From contig NZ_JACZFS010000030.1 in NCBI RefSeq assembly GCF_014904795.1, positions 1-64,000 on the forward strand: a stretch of DNA of 64,000 nt, read 5' to 3'. Each line of letters starts with the position of its first letter. Position 1 is the first letter of the stretch. Below, in pieces: positions 17,665-25,994 of this stretch. Position numbers and translations under genes: made by a program. A model generated the notes under the pieces. That model made no database searches. It was not told where the DNA came from and was given only the letters and a program-made list of their open reading frames with translations. This stretch comes from Nisaea nitritireducens. GTDB lineage: Bacteria; Pseudomonadota; Alphaproteobacteria; Thalassobaculales; Thalassobaculaceae.

Positions 17665-18966
17665 CTACTCGATCAGGATGGCGCGAAAATCATTCACATT
17701 CGTCAGGGTCGGCCCAGTCATAACGAGGCCGCCGGCCTTCTCGAAAAACCCGTATCCGTCATTATTGGCGAGATAGGGTTTTGGATCGTCGAGGCCATTC
17801 TCCAGACGGTCGAATATTTCGCCGCCCATAATACAGCCCGCATTGTCTTCCGTCCCGTCGATACCGTCGGTATCGCAGGCAATCGCGGAGATCCTGTGAC
17901 GGCAATCGGGCATCCGCTCCAGCAAGGTAACCAGCAGCGAAAGCAGGAATTCGGCGTTACGTCCGCCCCGGCCGGAGCCGCGCACGGTCACCGTGGTCTC
18001 GCCGCCGGAGAGCAGCACCAGAGGTGCCTTTGCTGGCTGGCCATGCCGGGCGACCTGGGCTGCGATGGCCGCGTGCATTTTCGCGACTTCCCGGCTCTCT
18101 CCCTCGATGGCATCACCGAGAATAATCGCGCCATATCCCTTTGCCGCTGCAAGCTCTGCCGCCGCTTCAAGGGAGCGCTGCGGTGCCGCGACCAGATGGG
18201 TTTCGGTGTGCTCGAACGCGGGATCACCGGCTTTCGGCGTCTCGGAGGCTGCATCCAGAAGCAACGCCGCGACATGTTCGGGGAGATCGATGCTGTATTT
18301 CGCCAGGATCGCCCGCGCGTCGGCGAGAGTCGACGGGTCCGGCACGGTCGGGCCCGAGCCGATCACATCAAGGTCGTCGCCCGGGACATCGGAAATCGCC
18401 AGCGTCACCAGCCGGGCCGGGGCGGCCGCCGCCGCCAGCCTGCCGCCCTTGATGGCAGAGAGATGCTTACGGACACAGTTCATCTCGTGAATGGTCGCGC
18501 CGGATTTCAGCAGCGCGCCGTTCAGCGCCTGCTTCTCCTCAAAGGAAAGCCCCTCCGCCGGCGCCGTCAGCAGTGCCGAGCCACCACCTGAAATCAAACA
18601 GACGGCAAGATCGTCGGCGCCGAGCGTTCCGGCAATCTCGAGAATACGTGCGGCGGCCGCCCGGCCTTGCTCGTCGGGCACCGGGTGCGCGGCCTCGACG
18701 ATCTCGATCTTCTCGCACGGGACCGCATGATCGTAACGGGTGACGACAAGCCCTTCGAAGGCACGTCCCGGCAAGGCTTCGAGAAGATAGTCCTCCACCG
18801 CCTTCGCCATCGCGCCGCTTGCCTTGCCGGCACCAAGGATGACGATACGGCCGGTCACCGGACGCTCGAACACCTTGTCGAGGAACGGCTTCAGACAGCA
18901 GACAGGGTCTGCCGCGGCAACGGCTGCGTCGAACAGCTCCCTTAATAGTGTGCCCTGCGAACCCAT
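17665..18966 (-). CDS. Glycerate 2-kinase (GckA/TtuD, MOFRL type)
   Basis: 433 aa. It phosphorylates D-glycerate to 2-phosphoglycerate, linking glycolate/tartrate or serine-cycle carbon to glycolysis. The N-terminal DUF4147 domain shows RIVILGAGKASGAMA and VCLISGGGSALLTAP; the C-terminal MOFRL domain shows LLSGGETTVTVRGSGRGGRNAEF and ACDTDGIDGTEDNAG. Older annotation calls this family hydroxypyruvate reductase TtuD. CCGGGGAGGGATC precedes the ATG. The gene is upstream of pyk on the same strand. Confidence 0.92.
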   Translation of the reverse strand: MGSQGTLLRELFDAAVAAADPVCCLKPFLDKVFERPVTGRIVILGAGKASGAMAKAVEDYLLEALPGRAFEGLVVTRYDHAVPCEKIEIVEAAHPVPDEQGRAAAARILEIAGTLGADDLAVCLISGGGSALLTAPAEGLSFEEKQALNGALLKSGATIHEMNCVRKHLSAIKGGRLAAAAAPARLVTLAISDVPGDDLDVIGSGPTVPDPSTLADARAILAKYSIDLPEHVAALLLDAASETPKAGDPAFEHTETHLVAAPQRSLEAAAELAAAKGYGAIILGDAIEGESREVAKMHAAIAAQVARHGQPAKAPLVLLSGGETTVTVRGSGRGGRNAEFLLSLLVTLLERMPDCRHRISAIACDTDGIDGTEDNAGCIMGGEIFDRLENGLDDPKPYLANNDGYGFFEKAGGLVMTGPTLTNVNDFRAILIE

Positions 18967-19014
18967 GATCCCTCCCCGGAAAGAGGCGGGAGTCTAGTCG
19001 GGCACTCTGTGCCG

Positions 19015-19038
19015 GACAAGCGTCTGCATTCGCTTGTC
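19015..19038. promoter_or_regulatory. Inverted repeat in divergent promoter region
   Basis: A perfect 8-bp inverted repeat (GACAAGCG at 19015-19022, CGCTTGTC at 19031-19038) with an 8-nt spacer lies midway between the divergent glycerate kinase and N-formylglutamate amidohydrolase genes. The size and position fit an operator for a dimeric regulator, or a leader hairpin. No regulator is adjacent. Confidence 0.3.
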
Positions 19039-19095
19039 AGCACGCAGCAAAGGAGCTAGATCGCAGCGACAAATATTTTCCCGCTCCGGATTATC

Positions 19096-19866
19096 ATGAC
19101 TGCCATCCTGACTGACAGGGACCCTTGCGCCTTCGGCGAACGCAATTCCGGTGGCCGCTCGCCTGTCCTCTTCATCTCGGATCATCATCGGAACCGTGTC
19201 CCGGCCTCGCTCAAAAATCTGGGCCTGACGGAAGAAGAACTGGCGCGCCATATCGGCTACGACATCGGCATTGCCTGGATTGCGGAGTATCTGTCCGACC
19301 GGTTCGATGCGCCGCTCGTCCACACGAACTATTCCCGTCTGGTGATCGACTGCAACCGGGTACCGGGAACGCCCGATGCCTCCCCGGCCGTTGCGGACGG
19401 TACGCGGGTTCCCGGAAATGAAGACCTGAGCGAGGCCGAACTGGACTCTCGCCGGACCGAACTTTTCGAGCCGTACCATTCCGCAATCCGCGCCCGCATG
19501 GACGTGATGGAGGCGGATGGCCGCAACCCGGTGATCGTCGCCTTGCATAGCTTCACCCCGATGATGAAGGATCGCGGCACACCGCGCCCGTGGGAAATCG
19601 GTATCATCTGGAACGAGGACGACCGTCTCGCACGGCCGGTAATAGAGACCTTGCGCCAAAACGAGCACCTGACCATAGGCGACAACGAGCCCTATTCGGG
19701 TCGTGACGGCGGTTTCTCGCTCTATGCCCACCCCGAGGCGCGCGGACACCCCCATATCGGAGTCGAGTTCCGTCAGGACCTTGTCGCCTCCGAAGAAGAC
19801 GCGCACAAATGGGCAGAGGTTTTCGGAAACGCACTGGAAATCGCGGTTTCGTCGCTTACTCTTTGA
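19096..19866 (+). CDS. N-formylglutamate amidohydrolase family protein
   Basis: 256 aa, FGase (HutG-type) fold, a zinc hydrolase family. Visible conserved parts are VLFISDHHRNRVP (usual SxPHsG region, here SDHH), NYSRLVIDCNRVPG with the R-x-x-D-x-N-R pattern, YHSAIRARMD and ALHSFTPMMKDR. Members hydrolyse N-formylglutamate in histidine breakdown, but many stand-alone copies have unknown amide substrates, and no hut genes are here. It is followed on the same strand by the DUF1244 and GapR genes. Confidence 0.88.
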   Translation: MTAILTDRDPCAFGERNSGGRSPVLFISDHHRNRVPASLKNLGLTEEELARHIGYDIGIAWIAEYLSDRFDAPLVHTNYSRLVIDCNRVPGTPDASPAVADGTRVPGNEDLSEAELDSRRTELFEPYHSAIRARMDVMEADGRNPVIVALHSFTPMMKDRGTPRPWEIGIIWNEDDRLARPVIETLRQNEHLTIGDNEPYSGRDGGFSLYAHPEARGHPHIGVEFRQDLVASEEDAHKWAEVFGNALEIAVSSLTL

Positions 19867-19905
19867 GAAGAAGACGGAACCGTCAGGACCGAGGGAGAAG
19901 ACATC

Positions 19906-20229
19906 ATGGGTAATCCGGCAGACAAATTCGACGACCAGACGCGGCTGGAACTGGAAGCTGCCGCCTTCCGCCGCTTGCTGGCGCATCTGGGCGAACGCAA
20001 GGACGTGCAGAATATCGACCTGATGAACCTCGCCGGGTTCTGCCGCAACTGCCTGTCGAAATGGTATCTGGCTGAAGCCGAGGCCAAGGATCTGGAACTT
20101 GATTACGGCGCGGCCCGCGAAATCGTCTACGGCATGCCCTATGACGATTGGAAAGCGAAGTACCAGTCCGAGGCCAGCGGCGAGCAGAAAAAGGCCTTCG
20201 ACGCCGAGATGGCGAAACAAAATCACTGA
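19906..20229 (+). CDS. DUF1244 domain-containing protein
   Basis: 107 aa cytosolic protein matching the DUF1244 family: LEAAAFRRLLAHL, then MNLAGFCRNCLSKW, with the invariant FCRNCLxKW motif holding two cysteines, then YGMPYDDWKAKYQ. The function is not established. It sits 39 nt after the amidohydrolase stop and upstream of gapR, all on the plus strand. The C-terminal tail is charged (GEQKKAFDAEMAKQNH). Confidence 0.92.
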   Translation: MGNPADKFDDQTRLELEAAAFRRLLAHLGERKDVQNIDLMNLAGFCRNCLSKWYLAEAEAKDLELDYGAAREIVYGMPYDDWKAKYQSEASGEQKKAFDAEMAKQNH

Positions 20230-20308
20230 AGCCCGATGCGGCGCTTGATGGGATCGGGCGCCGCGACTATTGTCCGGGCGATTTTCCTTCTATTGACGAG
20301 GATATTCC

Positions 20309-20554
20309 ATGACCGAAGTCGGCGGCATCGCTGCGGAGCAGCTTGTTTCCTATATTGAACGGATTGAGCGGCTCGAAGAAGAAAAGGCCGCTCTCTCGGC
20401 GGACATCAAGGATGTCTTCGCCGAAGCCAAGGGCAACGGCTTCGACGTCAAGACGATGCGTCAGATCCTGAAGCTTCGGAAGCTGGACAAGGACGACCTG
20501 CAGGAGCAGGAGCACCTGCTCGAGCTTTACAAGCGCGCCATCGGCCTCGAATAG
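20309..20554 (+). CDS. gapR: GapR-family DNA-binding protein (DUF2312)
   Basis: 81 aa coiled-coil protein matching DUF2312/UPF0335, whose Caulobacter member GapR is a nucleoid-associated protein that binds overtwisted DNA ahead of replication and transcription. The helix ERIERLEEEKAALSADIKDV and the signature AEAKGNGFDVKTMRQILKLR are both present, and length is normal. It is a strong marker for Alphaproteobacteria. GACGAGGAT precedes the ATG. The preceding gap of 79 nt may hold its own promoter. Confidence 0.93.
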   Translation: MTEVGGIAAEQLVSYIERIERLEEEKAALSADIKDVFAEAKGNGFDVKTMRQILKLRKLDKDDLQEQEHLLELYKRAIGLE

Positions 20555-20557
20555 GGT

Positions 20558-21040
20558 TCAGTCCAGGACCGCATGATATCCGAGGATACGGCTGATCTCG
20601 TTTCCGTCCTCGGATATCGGCACGAACGCGACTTCGAGATTTATCTCAACCAGCTTAGCCGTACGGGCCTTGTCCCAGAGTCCATGCACCGGCTTCTTTG
20701 ACTCAACACAAAGCTTCAAGGCATCCAGAAGCGCGTCCCTGGTTTCGGGCGCACAATCGACTTGCGACACGATTTGCCGTGTCACCAGTCCGTAAAGCTT
20801 CGCGAGGCCGGTCCCGATAAGGCTGAATTCGAAATCCGCGCCGCCGTTGATCACCTTGATCATTGAGATGTTCGGCAGGAATTCGAACAGATCCAGCGGA
20901 TCGACTTCTCCCCTTTTCGGCGCCACCCGGCCCTGGCGAAGAGTCTCCCAATGGGAAACCAGCCGCTCAACGACCGGACTGTCAAATACGGTTGTCTCGT
21001 CAATCGCCGCGTTGCTTCTTCCGGAATCCGTCGACGTCAC
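20558..21040 (-). CDS. PAS domain protein (PAS_5 family)
   Basis: 160 aa if translation starts at the GTG at 21040; the frame is open to a TTG at 21058. It matches the alphaproteobacterial PAS_5 group: LVSHWETLRQGRVAPKRGEVDPLDLFEFLPNI, then DFEFSLIGTGLAKLYG, and a C-terminal strand ISRILGYHAVLD. Most members are stand-alone sensory or adaptor proteins with unknown ligands. A perfect -10-like TATAAT on the minus strand lies at 21058-21063, which favours the downstream start. It is convergent with gapR, 3 nt apart. Confidence 0.85.
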   Translation of the reverse strand: MTSTDSGRSNAAIDETTVFDSPVVERLVSHWETLRQGRVAPKRGEVDPLDLFEFLPNISMIKVINGGADFEFSLIGTGLAKLYGLVTRQIVSQVDCAPETRDALLDALKLCVESKKPVHGLWDKARTAKLVEINLEVAFVPISEDGNEISRILGYHAVLD

Positions 21041-21057
21041 TTTGTCGCCATCTCGCA

Positions 21058-21063
21058 ATTATA
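21058..21063 (-). promoter_or_regulatory. Candidate -10 box for the PAS gene
   Basis: TATAAT on the minus strand, in an AT-rich island, 18 nt before the GTG start at 21040. The -35 match is poor (TGCAGA region). The position would give a very short leader. Confidence 0.3.
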
Positions 21064-21167
21064 TAGGTTGATAAAAAATCGTCTGCATATAGCACTGCAC
21101 GATAACGGCAACAGAGCGCACAGCCAAGATTGCATTTTATAATAAAACAGCAGTTTACGCCCAGCCG

Positions 21168-22319
21168 TCAGATCCAGTCCGAGACCATGACCGGTTTGCC
21201 GGCGCAAAAGGTTGCCTTCACCGTCGCGCGCCCGCCGTCCGGTGGTGCCACGAGAAGGAAGTCGGCACGCTTGCCAACTGCAATTTCCCCGCGATCGTCC
21301 AGACCGGCCGCGCGCGCCGGATTGCGCGAGACAAGATCCCAGGCCTCTGCCAACGAAGCATCACCCGCCTCGGCGAGGATGAACGGCGCCTGTGGCAGAG
21401 CCGGGTAATAATAATCAGAGACCAGCGCGCTGCAGCGGCCGGCACGAACCTCATCGGCCGCACGAATGCCGCCATCCTTCATATGGCTGCCGCCGCGTAG
21501 CACGTTCGGCGCGCCGAAAATCGCGGTACTCCCGAGCTTACGGCTCTCCTCCGCCGCATCCAGCGTCAGAGGGAATTCGGCAATACCGCAGCCCAACGCG
21601 TTGAAATGCCGGCGCTCATCCGGCGTGCGATCGTCGTGAGACGCCATTGGAATGTTATTCGCCCTGGCAATCTCTGCCAGCCGGCTCACCGTCGGTGCGA
21701 CTTCATCCGTGCGAGCCTCTAGGCCGCGCACCAGGGCGAGAAAATCCTCCTCGGAAAGGCCTGTCCGGCCAGTATAGGTACCCATCGGATCTCCGCGATC
21801 CGCCTTGCGCAGGATTGGCGCCATATGTTCGTTGAAAGCCAGCAGATCGACCCGGCCGCGCCGCATCCAGTCAGCCACCTCTTCCGCGACATCCAGATTG
21901 TAGAGCTCAAAGCGTAAATGAAAACGCGAGTCGGCCAGCAGCCGCGGCCGGGCTTCCTCCAGCCCATCCACAATCGCGACCACGGTATCCCGCCCGCGCA
22001 AGCCCGGCTCCCAGGAATAGGTGACCGCATGATAGGCGGTCGTGATGCCGTTGGAGATCAGCTGCCGGTCGGTATCCGCGAAGGCCACCTGCATCGGGAA
22101 ATGCACGCCGGGGCGCGGCATGATCTGACGCTCGAAAGCGTCCCCGTGCAGATCGACGATACCCGGCAGAAGCAGCAGACCGCGTGCATCTACGAGCCGA
22201 TCTCCCGGCCCGGCATCGACACCGACCGCCGCGATCTTGTCGCCTTCGATCAGCACATCGGTCTCAACCAAACCCTCGCCCGGGACCAGCACCCGCGCCC
22301 CCTGAACCAACGCCCCCAA
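21168..22319 (-). CDS. phnM: Alpha-D-ribose 1-methylphosphonate 5-triphosphate diphosphatase
   Basis: 383 aa amidohydrolase-fold enzyme of the carbon-phosphorus lyase pathway; it releases pyrophosphate from the ribose triphosphate intermediate. The metal-binding motif VDLHGDAFER (H58, D60), MASHDDRTPDERRHF, NVLRGGSHMKDG and VSDYYYPALPQAPF are typical of PhnM. The best start is a TTG at 22319 preceded by GGAG (spacing 7), which gives the usual family length; the frame runs on to 22517 but that extension is not PhnM-like. No other C-P lyase gene is present except the divergent DUF1045 gene. Confidence 0.92.
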   Translation of the reverse strand: MGALVQGARVLVPGEGLVETDVLIEGDKIAAVGVDAGPGDRLVDARGLLLLPGIVDLHGDAFERQIMPRPGVHFPMQVAFADTDRQLISNGITTAYHAVTYSWEPGLRGRDTVVAIVDGLEEARPRLLADSRFHLRFELYNLDVAEEVADWMRRGRVDLLAFNEHMAPILRKADRGDPMGTYTGRTGLSEEDFLALVRGLEARTDEVAPTVSRLAEIARANNIPMASHDDRTPDERRHFNALGCGIAEFPLTLDAAEESRKLGSTAIFGAPNVLRGGSHMKDGGIRAADEVRAGRCSALVSDYYYPALPQAPFILAEAGDASLAEAWDLVSRNPARAAGLDDRGEIAVGKRADFLLVAPPDGGRATVKATFCAGKPVMVSDWI

Positions 22320-22412
22320 CGCACTTCTCCAAAAGCCAGCACCATGCCATAAGAGCCCGACTATACACGGTCGGCCTGACAGTATGATGACCCTTTCGGA
22401 GCCAATCAGATC

Positions 22413-23156
22413 ATGACCAGCAACTCGCCCCAGTTCCCGGCATTCAGTACCGCCGCCAACCCGGACGGCCCGCGCTATGCGATTTATTTCGCACCGGACA
22501 GCGACACACCGCTGCACCGTTTCGGCTCAGGCTGGCTGGGCCGCGATGCAGTGAGCGGCACGGCGCTGGATCAGCCCAAGCTCGATGAAATCACCGCCGC
22601 TCGGCAGGCCGAACTGACGGCAACGGCGAACAATTACGGTTTTCACGCCACACTGAAGCCGCCGTTTCATTTGAGGGATGGGAATACCGCTGACCAGTTG
22701 CTCGAAGAGGCATCTTCTTTTGCCGCAGCGCGCGCACCTTTCGAGATACAGCTGGTGGCCCGGGACCTTTCCGGCTTCCTCGCGCTGATGCAGAAGGAAA
22801 GCAAGGCGGAGATGCGGGAACTTGCCGCCGATTGCGTCCGCCAATTCGATCCGCTACGTGCCCTGCCCGGCGAGGCGGAGCTTGAGAAGCGGCGGGCCGC
22901 CGGACTCTCCGCACAGCAGGAACAGATGCTGCAGCGCTGGGGCTATCCCTACGTTATGGGAGAGTTCCGCTTCCACATGACCCTGTCGAAGCGGATCGAG
23001 GATGAGAGCGAGCGCGAGGCCCTGATGCAGGAAATCCTGAAACACGGCGCCGAGGCACTTGCAACACCCGTCGCGGTGGACGCCATCTCGGTCTTCCATC
23101 AGGAAAACAGGAAGGCGCCCTTTATCCGTCTCGGACGCTTTGCTTTCGGCGGCTGA
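22413..23156 (+). CDS. DUF1045 phosphonate-metabolism protein, 2H phosphoesterase superfamily
   Basis: 247 aa. Matches the DUF1045/Phn_opern_protn family found in phn operons. Two HxT motifs, HATL at 78-81 and HMTL at 188-191, mark the 2H phosphoesterase fold; RYAIYFAP at the N-terminus and NNYGFHATLKPPF are typical. A role like that of PhnPP-type cyclic phosphodiesterases is possible but unproven. It is divergent from phnM, 93 nt apart, so the two probably share a regulatory region. Convergent with hisC. Confidence 0.9.
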   Translation: MTSNSPQFPAFSTAANPDGPRYAIYFAPDSDTPLHRFGSGWLGRDAVSGTALDQPKLDEITAARQAELTATANNYGFHATLKPPFHLRDGNTADQLLEEASSFAAARAPFEIQLVARDLSGFLALMQKESKAEMRELAADCVRQFDPLRALPGEAELEKRRAAGLSAQQEQMLQRWGYPYVMGEFRFHMTLSKRIEDESEREALMQEILKHGAEALATPVAVDAISVFHQENRKAPFIRLGRFAFGG

Positions 23157-23174
23157 CCGGATTAACCGGCCAGC
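23152..23174. terminator. Hairpin across convergent stop codons
   Basis: GCTGaCCGG at 23152-23160 pairs with CCGGcCAGC at 23166-23174 around an ATTAA loop, 8 of 9 positions paired. It covers the stops of the DUF1045 and hisC genes. A short bidirectional terminator is plausible; no T-run follows. Confidence 0.35.
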
Positions 23175-24292
23175 ACGTCTTTCAGGGCCGAGAGGAAGCC
23201 GTCTGTATCCTCATCGCTGCCTACGGTCACCCGGATATAATTCTCGTATCCCGGATGCATCAGCCGTCCGATCATGACGCCCTTCTCCAGAAGCGCCGCA
23301 ACGATATCCGCCGCTGGCCGATCCATCTTCGCGGTGACGAAATTCGCCACCGTCGGGAACGGTTCCGCACCAAGCGCCGTCAGGCCCGCGACCAGACGTT
23401 CCCGCTCGATCCGGGTTTTCTCCAACAGCATGTGGCGATGATCCTTGTCATGCCATGCCGCCAGCGCGCCTGCCTGGGCCACCGCATTGACGTTGAACAC
23501 GCTGCGCATCTTCTGGAAGGCGTTCGCGATCTCGTCCGATCCGGCCAGGATATACCCAACCCGAATGCCGGCGAGGCCGTAGGCCTTGGAGAAAGTACGG
23601 AACACGGCCCAGGGGCCGCTGCGTTTCGCCATCACGGCCAAATGGTCCTCGCCTCCGTCATGGATGCCGAACTCGTAATAGGCCTCGTCCAGCACCAGTA
23701 GCGCCGTATCGGGAATACCGAGGGCAAGCCGCTCGACCTCTTCCGAGCTCAGGACGTTGCCGGTCGGGTTATTCGGAGAAGCGGCAAAGACGAGACGGGT
23801 GCGGTCCGTCGCCGCCGCGATCATCGCGTCGACATCGTTGCTGCCGTCAGCCTTCAGCGGCACCGTCACAAGCGTGCCGCCGTTGACCGCGGCCGCATTG
23901 TTGTAGCTCGGGAAAGACGGGATCGGCACCAGCACTTCGTCGCCCGGCGAGACGGACAGGCGACCGGCGGAGACAATCGCCTCGTCGCTGCCATTGCCCA
24001 TGACGATCCGGTGCTGCGGGATACCGGTCTCTTCCGAGATCGCCGCCGTCAGCGCACGCCATTGCGGATCGGGATAGCGGTTCACCCGGGTACAGGCTTC
24101 CTGCATCGCCGCGATGGCTTTCGGGGACGGTTGGATCGGCGATTCGTTCAGGTTCATCCGCCGGATCACCAGATCCGGATTGTTTCGCGTGATATCCGCT
24201 TCCACCGGAGGCCGCCCCGGGCTGGGCAGCGCCCGCAGCGCGGGTTTCGGGATGGTCGGCTCATTGGAATTATCGGCGGAAAATTCAGCCAT
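23162..24292 (-). CDS. hisC: Histidinol-phosphate aminotransferase-like PLP enzyme
   Basis: 376 aa class I/II aminotransferase. RRMNLNESPIQPSPKAI, RYPDPQWRALTAAI, NGSDEAI, ASPNNPTGNVL, LLVLDEAYYEF and the PLP-lysine segment RTFSKAYGLAGIRVGY match HisC. The start at 24292 (MAEFSADN) removes an unsupported 26-residue extension. No other his gene is nearby, so it could be a paralogue acting on phenylalanine/tyrosine precursors or another imidazole/aromatic substrate; HisC and these paralogues are hard to separate by motif. Confidence 0.85.
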   Translation of the reverse strand: MAEFSADNSNEPTIPKPALRALPSPGRPPVEADITRNNPDLVIRRMNLNESPIQPSPKAIAAMQEACTRVNRYPDPQWRALTAAISEETGIPQHRIVMGNGSDEAIVSAGRLSVSPGDEVLVPIPSFPSYNNAAAVNGGTLVTVPLKADGSNDVDAMIAAATDRTRLVFAASPNNPTGNVLSSEEVERLALGIPDTALLVLDEAYYEFGIHDGGEDHLAVMAKRSGPWAVFRTFSKAYGLAGIRVGYILAGSDEIANAFQKMRSVFNVNAVAQAGALAAWHDKDHRHMLLEKTRIERERLVAGLTALGAEPFPTVANFVTAKMDRPAADIVAALLEKGVMIGRLMHPGYENYIRVTVGSDEDTDGFLSALKDVLAG

Positions 24293-24394
24293 TGGATGGC
24301 TCCCGGACGTCACGCAAAGGGAATAGGGAACGCGCTGCATTCCCGAAAGGATATCTGATCCTATGGTCAATCAGAGAAGCCGTACAGACGGTTT

Positions 24395-24874
24395 TCAGCT
24401 CTGATTGCCGCCATGCCCGGATGCCTTCTTCAGCGCCTCGGTCGCCCGCGCCAGGCAGTCCAGCGTTTGCTCCGACAGATGATGTTCCAGCCCTTCCGCA
24501 TCGGCTTCCGCGATATCGGCAGGCACCCCGATCGTGTGCAGAAAATCGAGAACCATGTGATGCCGCTGACGGGCATGCTCCGCGACGGCCCTCCCCTTGT
24601 CCGTCAGGAAAATCGAACGGTAGGGTTTGCTCTCGACATAGCCTTCTTTCTGCAACCGCTGGATCGTGTTGTTCACGGTCGGGCGGCTCACCCCAAGCAA
24701 GTCCGCCAGATCGACCAGCCGGGCCTCTCCGTTCGTCTCGATCAGGTCTGCGATCAGCTCGACATAATCCTCGGCAATCTCGACGCTATGGTCGCGCCGG
24801 ATACGTTCGAACAACGCCGCACGTTTGCCGGAATCCTGCAGGTCAATAACCGGCATATCCCGGTCTTCCGCCAT
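24395..24874 (-). CDS. mntR: Manganese-responsive transcriptional regulator, DtxR family
   Basis: 159 aa. N-terminal winged helix with recognition helix ADLLGVSRPTVNNTIQRLQ, then YRSIFLTDKGRAVAEHARQRHHMVLDFL, then EADAEGLEHHLSEQTLDCL, the DtxR metal-binding and dimerisation helices (E-x-x-H and ARQRHH ligands). It lacks the SH3 domain of DtxR/IdeR, as in MntR. It is divergent from the SitABCD genes with a shared MntR-box-like palindrome at 24935-24955, so it should repress the importer, and possibly itself, when Mn is plentiful. ATG at 24874 is preferred over the TTG at 24898. Confidence 0.92.
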   Translation of the reverse strand: MAEDRDMPVIDLQDSGKRAALFERIRRDHSVEIAEDYVELIADLIETNGEARLVDLADLLGVSRPTVNNTIQRLQKEGYVESKPYRSIFLTDKGRAVAEHARQRHHMVLDFLHTIGVPADIAEADAEGLEHHLSEQTLDCLARATEALKKASGHGGNQS

Positions 24875-24934
24875 CTTGCTGTTCCGACTTCTGCCCAAAA
24901 CACCGACCCTTCACCCGATTAAATGCGCATCGCA

Positions 24935-24955
24935 AACTTAGCATAGGCTAAATTT
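24935..24955. promoter_or_regulatory. MntR box between mntR and sitABCD
   Basis: AACTTAGCATAGGCTAAATTT is an imperfect palindrome with arms TTAGC (24938-24942) and GCTAA (24947-24951) around a 4-nt centre. It matches the layout of the enterobacterial MntR box (AACATAGC-aaag-GCTATGTT) as I recall it. It is the only such palindrome in the divergent region, about 60 nt from mntR and 110 nt from sitA. Confidence 0.75.
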
Positions 24956-24958
24956 ATA

Positions 24959-24988
24959 TTGACCCACTAATAAAATGAGCCATATCTG
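24959..24988 (+). promoter_or_regulatory. Candidate sigma-70 promoter for sitABCD
   Basis: TTGACC at 24959-24964 and TATCTG at 24983-24988, spaced 18 nt, directly beside the MntR box. A 7-bp hairpin (25022-25028 with 25037-25043) lies in the leader. Binding of MntR just upstream of the -35 could block RNA polymerase. Prediction only. Confidence 0.4.
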
Positions 24989-25065
24989 TTTTACGTTTAT
25001 CGTAGCACGTACCGCCTGAATAGCCTGCCCCGTATCGCAGGCTGCCCTTGGGAGTTGATCGAAGA

Positions 25066-25980
25066 ATGAACACCGGCAAACGCCTTCTGGCACTGGCCGC
25101 GGTTTGCGGCGTCCTGATTTCCGGAGCGGTGCTCGCCTCCCCGGTCGCGGCCAAGATGAAGGTCGTTACCACCTTTACCGTCCTCGCTGACATGGCGGCA
25201 AATGTCGCCGGCGATGCGGCGGAGGTTGTCTCGATTACCAAACCGGGCGCGGAAATTCACGGCTACGAGCCGACGCCGAGAGATATCGTTCGGGCCAGCG
25301 GCGCGGATCTGGTGCTCTGGAACGGGATGAATCTGGAACTCTGGTTCGAGCAGTTTCTCTCCCATCTCGGCGACAAGCCGTCGGCCACCCTGACGGACGG
25401 CATCGTGCCCATCTCGATTGCCGCCGGCGCCTACGAGGGCAAACCTAACCCGCATGCCTGGATGGGACTGAACAACGCTCTCGTCTATATCGACAACATT
25501 GCCGGCGCCTTCTCCAAGCACGATCCGGCGAATGCGGCGGCCTATGCCGCCAATGCAGCTGCCTACAAGGACAAGCTGCGCGCCACCATCGAGCCGCTTC
25601 GGGTCCGGATCGCCGGCATTCCGGAGTCCGCGCGATGGCTGGTCACCTGCGAAGGCGCATTCAGCTACCTCGCCCGCGATTTCGGCCTGAAGGAACTCTA
25701 CCTCTGGCCGATGAACGCCGATCAGATGGGCACGCCGCAGCAGGTCCGTAAAGTTATCGACGGCGTTCGCGACAACAATATCCCGGTCGTCTTCTGCGAA
25801 AGCACCGTGAACACCGCACCGGCAAAGCAGGTCGCGCGGGAGACCGGCGCCCGATATGGCGGCGTTCTCTATGTCGACTCGCTGAGCGAGCCGGATGGGC
25901 CGGTGCCGACCTATCTCGACCTTCTGACCGTCACCGCCAGGACCGTCGCGGACGGCCTTACCGCCGCCACCGCGAACTGA
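25066..25980 (+). CDS. sitA: Manganese/iron ABC transporter substrate-binding protein
   Basis: 304 aa, cluster-9 (ZnuA/SitA/MntC) metal-binding protein with a signal peptide (about residues 1-30). Metal-ligand regions are visible: [12 protein letters not shown] (first His), NPHAWMGL (second His), [16 protein letters not shown] (Glu) and a C-terminal YVDSLS (Asp). These four positions are the His-His-Glu-Asp set of Mn/Fe-type rather than Zn-type proteins. The ATG at 25066 is preferred over an in-frame TTG at 25048. First gene of a four-gene operon controlled by the adjacent MntR box. Confidence 0.93.
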   Translation: MNTGKRLLALAAVCGVLISGAVLASPVAAKMKVVTTFTVLADMAANVAGDAAEVVSITKPGAEIHGYEPTPRDIVRASGADLVLWNGMNLELWFEQFLSHLGDKPSATLTDGIVPISIAAGAYEGKPNPHAWMGLNNALVYIDNIAGAFSKHDPANAAAYAANAAAYKDKLRATIEPLRVRIAGIPESARWLVTCEGAFSYLARDFGLKELYLWPMNADQMGTPQQVRKVIDGVRDNNIPVVFCESTVNTAPAKQVARETGARYGGVLYVDSLSEPDGPVPTYLDLLTVTARTVADGLTAATAN

Positions 25981-25994
25981 AACCGGATCGCACC

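Noticed and set aside
18967-19095. tRNA or small RNA in the divergent gap
   Set aside because: Only an 8-bp inverted repeat is present, without cloverleaf or terminator.
21138-21143. TATAAT on the plus strand
   Set aside because: No plus-strand gene starts downstream; phnM ends there on the other strand. Probably chance in an AT-rich patch.
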